Source: Mastigamoeba balamuthi
Taxonomy: Eukaryota > Evosea > Mastigamoebida > Mastigamoebidae
Assembly (NCBI GenBank): GCA_902651635.1
Contig: CACRSC010000034.1
Coordinates: 66,209-130,208, forward strand
Length of the DNA: 64,000 nt
Direction of reading: 5' to 3'
A program made the position numbers and the translations under genes. The notes beneath the pieces are model-generated. The model saw only the letters and a list, made by a program, of their open reading frames with translations. It had not been told where the DNA came from and did no database searches. Shown here piece after piece: positions 53,179-62,065 of this stretch. Numbering within the stretch: the stretch's first letter is position 1; every line of letters begins with the position of its first letter.

Positions 53179-53445
53179 AAACAAAAGCGCCAGGGCGATG
53201 TTGGCGCTGTTGGCCTTGTTGGCAGTGCCCAGGAACATGACGACCTCGGAGCAGCCGTGGTTGTCCTCGGGCCAGAAGAGCAGGCAGAACAGCACCGCGG
53301 GGAGGGCGAGCCCCGAGATCACCATCCCGGCGGCGTTGCAGCAGGCGAGGACCCCGCGCTCCTTACGGAAGTGCGCCCTGAGGCATCTGATCGCGGCAGA
53401 CCGGAATGCTGCAGCCCGAGGGCCGGCCAGGCAGGTTCCACACAT
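53149..53445 (-). pseudogene. Four-TM family copy C, truncated
   Basis: Starts 'MCGTCLAGPRAAAFRSAAIR' and follows copy D closely through TM1 and 'NKANSANIALAL', then changes abruptly to LFTQKKTTGSL and a stop. The rest of exon 1, the intron and exon 2 (TM3-TM4) are missing. The break coincides with the ~40-nt repeat at 53138-53178. Copy C is much closer to copy D (1.2 kb away, same strand) than to A or B, so it is a recent local duplicate that was disrupted. Confidence 0.8.
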
Positions 53446-54643
53446 GACTGGGGTACTGTCCGGCAGCTCTTGTTAGTTGCTCTTTGCTTAGTATACTTCC
53501 CAAAAGGGGAATTCAGCTTCTTACGTAGTGATTATGTGCGTTTTCTTCCCTCAAATCTGGCTGTTGAATGCGCCTCTCAAATGGACAGTGGAAGAGCCAT
53601 TGACTATGATTTCGGCAACGGCCTGTGTGCAGGCGATCATTAACCATCTCAGCACCCCTGACTGCTGGCCAAGCCGAAGCCACAGTCAAGATGAACGAAA
53701 ACATGCTGAATAGCAGCATCTGCACACAGACTTGCCCCTGGAACGCCTACTTACACATGGCGGTCTGGACCATGAACAGTAGCTTTCATGGTCGCGATCC
53801 TGCAAGCATGTGTGTGTGCATCATGCATATGTATTGTGTGTTGCACCAATCCAGGTTCAGAGTTGACAACACAGGTCCGCAGGGCAAGGCCTCTGGGTTT
53901 TTTCCTGAAGGGCTTTTCTGTGAGACGCCACGGACGCTGCAGGCCCCTCCGTCTTCCGATCCTCGTTACCCGAGTCCGTCCGAGCCGATTGACTGAGATT
54001 AGCCACGACCCCGAGTACGTCCAAGCTCTGTGACAAGACGTGCACTACCTGCCCGAGTACCCCGAGTCCAATGAACCAAGACCCTCAAGCCTGACAGAGT
54101 GGCGAGCACGCAGTACTCGCCTAAGGACTGCCGAATGTTACGGACAAATCTGTGTGAACAAGGACGTCAGTGGGGAAAATCCTGCTGAACCTGAGTCAGG
54201 ATTCCTCCCGATAAATTGACTCCCGCCCCAGTGAATGCCGTCGTGCCCGCAACACCCAGAAACTCAGAACTTTACTAGTTCACAACATAAATGGCCCGAA
54301 AACGATTGATGTCATGACCCGAGAGATGTAACGAGAGGCTAAGCTCTGAGGTTTGGGGATTGCGGTTGTGTTGTCCGTCTGAGGACTTCGTTACAGAGNG
54401 GTATTTTGAGGGCGAGACAGCTGGTATCCATTTTACCACTTTTGGCGAGACAATTGCTGTTCTTATGCGTCTGACCCGCAGCACAGCACGAGCCGGGGCA
54501 TCGTCATGCCATAGCTTGCCCCCGATGAAGGACCTCCTCCTCACGACTATTTGAAGCACTTGTGTTATGGCTGTTGACCTGCTGGCGTCTGTTCTCCGTA
54601 TGCTGACCACCTCTCCTGGCACAAAAAGGGAGGCCGCCTGTAG
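53446..54643. other. Intergenic, nothing recognised
   Basis: 1.2 kb of lower GC with short ORFs in both strands and one undetermined base at 54399. No domain, tRNA or exon of a neighbour could be seen. It may hold debris of the duplication that made copies C and D. Confidence 0.45.
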
Positions 54644-55364
54644 TCAGTCGCCGCTCTCCTTGAGGCTGCTGTGCGTCTTGGACTCGCGCTGAGGCAGCAG
54701 CAAGAGGCCCACGATGTTGAGCGCAAAGATGATGGCCACGACCACGATCTGCGCGATCGTGATGCCCCTGATGGCGCTCGCGGCAGACGCGGAGAACTGC
54801 GAGAGCGTGGGGCAGTAGGCCTTCTTGTCCCCCACCGCCCCGCTGCGCGTCAGCAGCAGCAGCGCGTCGGCCAGGGTCACGTGCGTCATGCTCAGCACTG
54901 CAATGACCGACTGGCATGCCGTAGCCGCCACCTGCACTGCTCCGGTTCGCACCCGGCGTGAATCGAAGAGAGAAACGGAAATGCTGAGCGGAAATGGCCC
55001 CCCTGACGGCGGTTCTTGGACGACGTGTTTTACCTCGGCGGCTGCGGAAGCGGTCCGAGTGCAGGGCAGCAGCGACGCAGGCCGCGGAGCAGGCGGTCTC
55101 GGCGAGCGCCAGGGCGATGCTGGCGCTGTTGGCCTTGTTGGCAGTGCCCAGGACAATGACGACCTGGGAGCAGGGGTGGTTGTCCTCGGGCCAGAAGAGC
55201 AGGCAGAACAGCACCGCGGGGAGGGCCAGCCCCGAGATCACCATCCCGGCGGCGTTGCAGCAGGCGAGGACCCCACGCTCCTTCCGGAAGTGCGCTCTGA
55301 GGCATCTGATCGCGGCAGACCGGAATGCTGCAGCCCGAGGGCCGGCCAGGCAGGTTACACGCAT
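54644..55364 (-). CDS. Four-TM membrane protein, family member D
   Basis: Exons 55364-55034 and 54936-54644; phase-1 intron of 97 nt with donor GAG|GTAAAA and acceptor GGAGCAG; 207 residues. The start 'MRVTCLAGPRAAAFRSAAIR' aligns with copies A-C. It has the same four TM segments, YCPTLSQF loop and 'SAIRGITIAQIVVVAIIFAL' before the tail ending LKESGD. Exon 2 is nearly identical to that of copy B (50 kb away), while exon 1 is closest to copy C, which hints at sequence exchange between members. Confidence 0.82.
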
Positions 55365-55602
55365 GACTGGGGGGGCTGTTGGCTTAGCTTCGTCTGTGCC
55401 CACGGGGGAATTCGGTTTCTTCCGCAGTGACGTGTGAGTTTTCTTCCCTCCGAATCTGGTTACAGATGATTGATGTTGTGGATGATTGGGGCTATCGGTT
55501 GTTTGGTATCTTGGGATAACAGAACAGTCTGGTTGTTCGTCATAGCAGGTGGGGGAATCCTGCCAGCCGCGCACTGTCGGCTGCTGAGCTTCGCGCTCGT
55601 CG

Positions 55603-57882
55603 ATGGCCGGCACTCGCACGCGCCTCTGCTGGGTGTGCCTGGCCGCCCTCTACGCGCTCTGCCATGGTCGCACAGAGCCCGCAGATGCCGCAGCGCTGCA
55701 GCCGCCCCCACCAGCGCCCCCGAGCCTCCGCTGCGTTGGCACCGCCAGCCAGCAGTGCCCCGGTGGGTCCCGCTGCGGTGCAGCGCGTGCGCGGCCGGGT
55801 GGGGGCGTCTGCGGCGACGGGGTGCTCGACGAGGGCGAGCAGTGCGAGCTCTGCCCCTTCGCGCGCGGCTCGTGGCCCCCCGGCTGCTCCCCCAACTGCA
55901 CCTGCGCGCAGGGCTACATCGTCCACGACGCCCAGTGTCTCCTGCAGGTATGACGTCATTATCACCGCCTCGCTTTGTTCCTCCCTCCGTGAGCAATGTT
56001 GGTGGTGTTGCCGGGGCAACGAGGTCGGTGCCCCAGGGAGGGCGGACGGCTGTGAAGCCCAAAGTGGCACCAGTCGGTGAGGGGCTTCTCCCTGTGCGGC
56101 CCGCGACAACAGCTTTAAGGCCTCGTGCCATATGGTGCGCAGCGCAGGCATCTGGCGTGAAGCACCCTATTGAATCCGCTGCCACGGTGCATGGTTGAGG
56201 TGTCGCTGGTGGCCACTTGTTCAGCGCCCCTTGCTTCACTATCTCGTATGCGCTGTCCAGCACACTGACGTTCTGGCTGCTCCCCTCCCTGTGCCCCGAA
56301 GAGCCAAGCTCCCGTGAGACGCGTGCAGTACGTGTACTCGGACGCCAGTTGCAGCTCCACCAGCGTGCGCGCCGTGGTCGGCGACGTCGTCGATTCCGGC
56401 GGCTGTTCTGAGGTCGTGTGCTCGCGCGATGCCTCGCCCGGAGTGCCCCACTGGTCAACCGTTCTCTGCGGCCAATCTGCTGTCTTCCCCGAGCCCTCCT
56501 CGCTGCCCAGGGGCTTCCACGTCGCTGTCGCCCTCGCCCCGAGCAGCGCTAGCGCCGGGGACGTCCTGGAGACGTGGGTGGCCAGCGGCCTGTGCCCCCT
56601 GGCCCTGCCCAAGGCCGTCACGTGCCTCGGCCAGAACGAGGTGGTCGAGCAGTACCTGAGCGGCTGCGCGCCCGCCGGCCCCCCTCTGCGGCGCCTCCTC
56701 TCTGGCCCGCCCACCGCTGCTGGCAGCGCCTCCCGCGTGTTGGAGGAGTGCGTCAGCCCTGGGGCCCTTTGCGGAAACGCGTACGTCGAGGGTGACGAGG
56801 AGTGCGACGGCGGGCGCGGCTGCGACAGCGCCACGTGCACGTGCATGCCATTCTGGGTCCCCGCGATGCCCAGGCTCGCGGGCTGCGTCCTCCTGGAATC
56901 GGCCCCGGCGATGGAAGCGGTCTACGCAGGCACGCAGTGCTCGGGGGCGCCGATTAGGGTCCTCGTGTCCGACTCGCCCCCCGGTGGCTCCGCGGGCGAG
57001 GGCAGCAACAGCAACTGCCTGTACCGCCCCGAGGCCAACGAGACTGTAATGGCGAGCTATGGCCGTATGCCGAAACTCTACGGCCCCGGGGTCCTGTGCG
57101 AGCACTTTGCTGGGCAGGACCGCGCCAGTGCGCTGCGCGTCAGCTGGTCCACGTCACTGCCCTCCGCAGCCGACAGCACGCCGGGGATGCAGAGCGAGTG
57201 CGCGTCGGTGGCAGAGCGGGCGGATGTCACGCTGTGCGGGAACAACGTGTCCGACCCGGGCGAGGAGTGCGACGGCGGGGCCGCCTGCGACCCACTCTGC
57301 CGCTGCCCGCGCCGCTCCCTCTCCTCCTCGGGCGGCCGGCACTATAGCCCCAAGAGGCCTCGGGCGGTCGCGTGCGGCTACTGCGGTGACGGGGTCGTTG
57401 ACCTCGCCGAGCAGTGTGACGGCGGAGACGGCTGCAGCGAGCGGTGCCTCTGCAACGAGCGGACGCACGTACCGTCCCGCGCCGGCGGTCTGCCGCACTG
57501 CGAGCGCGCAGTCGCGGCGGCGCTCCAGTACTACGACAACAGCGAGTGCCATGGCGTCCCCGTTGCCGCAAGGTGGCATACGAGCTTCCCCGCCAACGAG
57601 TGCGACCTCCTGTGCAGCCCATACGGCCCCTACTGGCAGAAAACGGCGTGCAGCACCAGCGAGGAAGAGAAGGGAACGCTGGGAGAGCTGCCAGAGCACG
57701 GGTTGGTCGCCGTCGAGGTCGGCGGGGGCTGCGAGCACGGGACCAGGTCGCGGTACACTGTGCGGCTGCAGGGCGTGTGCTTTGATGGCACCATCGTGTC
57801 GTGCAACGCGTCGCACGTGTCCGAATACAGCTACAAGGAACCACTGCGGCAACGGCGCTGTCGAGGCGGACGAGGAGTGTGA
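55603..57882 (+). CDS. Secreted Cys-rich protein with repeated CGDG..E.CD modules
   Basis: Exons 55603-55947 and 56329-57882; phase-0 intron (CAG|GTATGA...GTGCAG); 632 residues to the first stop. Signal peptide (LCWVCLAALYALCHG). DUF4215-like modules: 'VCGDGVLDEGEQCELC', 'LCGNAYVEGDEECDGGRGCD', 'LCGNNVSDPGEECDGGAACD' and 'YCGDGVVDLAEQCDGGDGCS', each followed by a CxC. They are separated by ~100-residue segments with paired Cys and NxT/S sites that resemble the body of the protein at 2727. Near 57838 the frame is lost: a fifth module (HCGNGAVEADEECEAG) continues in another frame with no intron available between. No C-terminal anchor is seen in the current frame, so the end is probably damaged or mis-sequenced. 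Confidence 0.75.
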
Positions 57883-58480
57883 GGCGGGCAGGCGGGGCTG
57901 GAAGGTGCCGGTGGGGCAGTGTGTGCACGACAGCGTTGTAGTGCTAACGTCCCCGCGGTGCAGGGCATGCACGGCAGTCACATGGAGTGCAAACTCGCTG
58001 CTCCTGCACAGCAGGCACTTGGGCTGCCCTGCCGGTGCCATGGTCCCTGCTCGCATTCCGGCCTTGCAAAGAGCGCCATGTAACTGCCAAGACGGGACAC
58101 CGTGGGCAGGGAAAGGCACCGACACATACTCATGTGTTGCTCTGCGCTTGAGCACCCTCCACCACATGCGGGGGGCCTTTCGTGCACGCACCGCGGATGA
58201 TATCCTGACGTGGAGGTGAGATTTGAGTGATCACTTTTGGAGGATGAGTGATTACTAATATCTCCAGGGAGGGACCCAACCATGGTAGCCAACTGATGCC
58301 CAGTAATGTGTGGGGTGGGGGCAGGAGGCCGCTATGAGAGTGAGATACTCAAGGAAGAAGTGACAATGTATTGAGTGATATTAATGTGGTGACGAGAAGG
58401 TGGGGAAAATGCTATTTTGCTATGGAGTGGTACATGCGATCAGCACCACCATGTCCTGCAAGCATGTCATCATGACTGAG
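57883..58480 (+). other. Frameshifted tail of the Cys-rich gene, then intergenic
   Basis: Up to about 57960 the plus strand still encodes the fifth Cys module in a shifted frame. Beyond it the sequence becomes AT-richer and shows no gene; from ~58200 it belongs to the transposon-bearing island. Confidence 0.5.
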
Positions 58481-58482
58481 AA

Positions 58483-60864
58483 TCATGATCGTAAGGCGAA
58501 GTTCGTTGTCAGGTTTGAAAACGCCCTTAACCATCTCATGTGGTAGAGTGAGAAGCATTTTGTGGCATCAAGGTATTGGTGAATAGTAACTGGATTGTCA
58601 ATAACCTGGTGCCACTGTGCCTGTGAAAAGAAATCACCACCAAAGTTAGTTTTTCCAGGCTGGTAGTAGAAGCTGTAGGGCATCTCATTCAGAATAACCA
58701 ACCAGTTCAGAATGCAGCAGTTGCTAGAGTCGGCCATCCAATGCAGGTTGTGATCAGGGCAGTAGATAACATGTCATGCATAGACCAAGCCGAGTTCTCT
58801 TGCCCACAGATGTCACTTGACCAGCCCACGTGCTTTCTTCTCAGGCATCGAGAGGTTCCACCAATCTGCAGGCTGCAGTACCTCCGAGACGAATGCTAGG
58901 ATTTCCCAGCATGACTCCCCAGGCCTGTTGGAAGATTGTGACTCCCATTGTGTATTCACAGGCATCAGGGTCGATGATGATAACTGAGCCTGGAATGGGG
59001 GGAGGACAACAATAGGTGTAGTGCAGACATCATGGACCAGGATATCGAAAGCCTGTTGGTGAGCCTCAGTCCACTCGAACTTGACATTGTGCCAAAGCAG
59101 CTCATATATGCACACTGCCTTGGACATGAAAATCGGGATGAACTCACTGAGTCACTGCATGAGACTGAGGAAAGACCACAGCATGTCCTTGTCGTACTGC
59201 AAAACGCAGAGGATCCAGCCTCGTCGGGTCGATAGCAATGCCCTCTTTAGATACCAGACGTCCCAGCTGTCACAGAACCATAGGGCCCCAAGGAACACTT
59301 CTCTGGCTTCACCTTCTCATTGTGCTTGACGAACGTGTCAAAAAGGACTGTCACCTGTGCCTTACTTTCACCCCATGATGGGTTGCCTGCATTCACGTTG
59401 TCCACGAAGCTGGAGGTGTGGGCCAGTGGTACTAGAACCGAGTCAATGGCCCTCTGGAACGTAGCACTAGCCTGCTTGATGCCAAAAGGCATGAACCGTG
59501 AACGTACAAAGGAACCATCAAGAAGAGCCAGCACCAGCAAATTCGCTATGACTGCATCAAGGGGAATTTGGTGGTAGGCCATCTCAAGGTCTGCAGAAAA
59601 CAAGTACCACTCTGTTTCTGTGAAAATGTTCTTGTCTGAATGAAACGAAACTTTGGAATTGGATTTGCCTCTACTTTAGATACAACGATATGAAGTTACT
59701 TTTCAGGAATTTGGATTTTGTTGTCAAAATTTTTGTGTTTTAGTCAAGGTGTGGGATGTGATATGTGTTACCCCCCTGATTGTCAATTACAAGGTCCCAG
59801 ATGCGATCCAGGGTGGCAAACAGTCCCTCTAACTTCTGTGCAGCAGGCCACTCTGCCCAGGCACTGCGAATTGCCTGGAGAATGGCCATTTCGTCGACTT
59901 GGAGACCTTGAGCCTCGTCCTTGACCCGATCAACAGCCAGAACTCCCTTCAAGTGGCAGAATGAGCCTGAAGAAGAAGTGAGAGAATAATACCTTGAACA
60001 CCTCAGCACCACGAGAGCAGTTTTTGCTTGCCCAAGCAGTGGGAAGGACATCTCCACAGGGATACAAACCAATACACCCAGTGAAGTTATGGTCAGGATG
60101 AGGCTTTGCCACTGCTCCCAGGACCATGACCTTCTTGCTGTGACTCTTGCTCTGGAGGAGCTGAACAGGTGCTTGCTCGTCAGGGCCAACCCAGAACAGA
60201 TGCAAAAGCCAGTGAGCATAAAACCACTTCTCGTCCACGTGCATGAAAACTGTGTTCTGGTCGTAGAACTTGCCCTCAGGACGAGTCCTTGATGCCTGGC
60301 ACCATGCAGAACGGGCATTGCAGTGCTCTGGAGTGAGGATTGGAAGGGCTCGAGCATGAACATGCTGATACCTGAAAATGAGATTCAGTGAGGAGATTGA
60401 CAGGAGTGGTACCCCAGTCTCTTGGCAAGTTGAATCACTGTGGCAAGTGAACCCATGCCCTACTCCTTCTGCATAGCCTCGGCCATCTGTCGGGTTCAGT
60501 GGCCTACAAAAAGTTGATGCCTTTTTGCCAGGATCTTTTTTGCTGAATCAGAGTGGTAGTCATAGGTCGTTTGTGCAGTTCATCGTTGATGAGTGTTGAT
60601 GTAGAAGTTGATACATGTGATGAGATTAATCAACCAGTATTCTCCACAGACCCGCCAGGTCCCATCTGATTTGGGTACAAACACCGTGGGGAATTCAAAG
60701 TGAATGTCCTGCTGTGTAATCTCCTCCCAGATCCCTGTGTCAATCATCTTGGCCTTGTACTCAGCCAGATGCACAAGCTTCCGTGAATCACTGACATTGT
60801 GCTGGATGATGAAGGGCTTCGTGTCAGGAAGCTGCTTGATCATGCAGACCCCAAACCCAGTCAT
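58483..60864 (-). mobile_element. Degenerate Ty3/gypsy-type retrotransposon fragment, interrupted
   Basis: Read from high to low coordinates on the minus strand: an RT N-terminal part at 60864-60580 ('VPKSDGTWRVCGEYWLIN'), the RT core at 59603-59247 ('FSADLEMAYHQIPLD', 'MPFGIKQASATFQRAID'), an RNase-H-side part at 59127-58813 ('FEWTEAHQQAFDILVHDV') and a later part at 58737-58483 ('FYYQPGKTNFGGDFFSQAQW', cf. the usual PGKxNxxADxLSR). The catalytic YxDD is FVDN, and stops and frameshifts separate the pieces, so it is dead. No integrase or LTR was recognised. Base composition is much more AT-rich than the host genes. Confidence 0.75.
59604..60579 (-). mobile_element. Mariner-type DDE transposase remnant inserted in the retrotransposon
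   Basis: Between the two RT halves. The minus strand encodes 'MHVDEKWFYAHWLLHLFW' (the HxDEKWFY block with the first catalytic Asp, typical of plant/protist mariner-like transposases) and, in another frame, the C-terminal part with 'AIRSAWAEWPAAQKLEGLFA' and 'GGNTYHIPH'. At least two frameshifts and several stops interrupt it. About 25 RT codons are expected between the flanking pieces in an intact element, so most of the ~975 nt is insertion. I could not define terminal inverted repeats. Confidence 0.6.
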
Positions 60865-61023
60865 ACTGATCCCATTGAGGCCATTCAGGACGTTTGGATC
60901 ATACCGTGCAAGAATGTCCTTTGCCTCAATGACCTTTTGTGGGTCATTAATCTGCTTTTTTAATTAGTATTTTCCTGTTCGATTCATAGGAAAATGCCCC
61001 TTCTCCCTCCCACAGGAGTGTGC

Positions 61024-61062
61024 ATGCAAGGCAGGCAGAGGGATCCTGTTGTCTCTTCTGTG
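61024..61062. repeat. About 40-nt repeat shared with 53138-53178
   Basis: 'atgcaaggcaggcagaggga' followed by tcctgttgtctcttctgtg. It lies just downstream of the H3-tail gene and just outside the retrotransposon fragment. Confidence 0.75.
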
Positions 61063-61152
61063 CAAGCAGCCCTTCCATTGCAGCCTACTCTGAGCACGCA
61101 CACAGCCGCATGCCCCTCCTCCAGCAAGGGCAGCGTGAGCAGCTGGGGGGGG

Positions 61153-61707
61153 TCACTGGCCAGGGTGCCCATGCAGTCTGGCAACACGGAGGAGTGAGTC
61201 AGCAAGCTCGTTGGCGTCGCCATTGCTCTGGAATGCCTTGATGGCGCACACCATGGCCCTGGCACCCTGTGCAGACCCCCTCAGCACACAGTCCTTGACG
61301 GTCCCCTTGGCCCTGGCATCCAGCACCCCCACTCTCGCCAGCGCTGTGACGGCGAGCAGCGCGTGGGCCATAGGGTACTGTGCCCCGGCCAGCAGCCCCT
61401 GCAGTCCTGCCCCACTCACCCCCGTCCTGCTCACGGCTGGCACCACCTGGGGCTGCACTGTGGGTGGCACGGGGGCCAGCTGGAGGGTCGTGGTGGGCGC
61501 TGGGGCTGCTGGGGCAGCAGGAGGGCACTGGGGGGCCTGCAGCTGCGAGGGGACCGCAGTGCCCAGCTGGGCAATCATCAGCGGCATCTGTGGGGGGCAG
61601 CAGTGAGAGCGGCAGTGCTGGGGAAGAGAGGGAAGTGGGAGGCTGATGCAGACACAGTGGGTGAGTCCGCCGGTGGAGAGACAGGCAGTCTGCTTGGTGC
61701 GAGCCAT
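61153..61707 (-). CDS. Small protein with a histone-H3-like N-terminal tail
   Basis: Exons 61707-61654 and 61587-61153; the 66-nt phase-0 intron runs GTCTGC...CCCACAG; 162 residues. Exon 1 encodes exactly 'MARTKQTACLSTGGLTHC'; residues 1-8 and 11-14 equal the histone H3 tail, with H3 Arg8-Lys9 replaced by Cys-Leu. Exon 2 starts at a Met codon, then an A/P-rich, Gln-rich linker ('PQCPPAAPAAPAPTTTLQLA') and a ~80-residue helical region ('MAHALLAVTALARVGVLDAR', 'GDANELADSLLRVARLHGHP') that is not a histone fold and that I do not recognise. The intron also reads through in frame (184 residues), so splicing is likely but not proven. It is divergent from the long ORF to the right. Confidence 0.6.
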   Translation of the reverse strand: MARTKQTACLSTGGLTHCVCISLPLPSLPQHCRSHCCPPQMPLMIAQLGTAVPSQLQAPQCPPAAPAAPAPTTTLQLAPVPPTVQPQVVPAVSRTGVSGAGLQGLLAGAQYPMAHALLAVTALARVGVLDARAKGTVKDCVLRGSAQGARAMVCAIKAFQSNGDANELADSLLRVARLHGHPGQ

Positions 61708-62065
61708 TCCAGCAATGGCAGTGACTTCGTTTATTAAAAGAAGATATTTTCTAGAGAGAGTCTTTTTTCTCCCCCAATGGAATAAGACCCCCCCGCGCGA
61801 ATCTCAATGGCGCACCACGGGCACTGCTGCACGGCGCGGCGGTCCCGGCCCCCGGCATCGGCGACCTGGCAGATCCTAGGCCTGGCACTCGTGGTCCTCA
61901 CCACGGCGGCACTCACCCTACCCCCAAGGTGCCACACGGCGCCCCCAGGGACCGAGACCACGACGCCAATCGGGGCAGGTAACCCCACCCGCCTCCTCCC
62001 CACACCCCACACACACGCCCACAAACCCCCCCCCCGGGCTGGGCACGCCCACGGCACGCGGAGTG

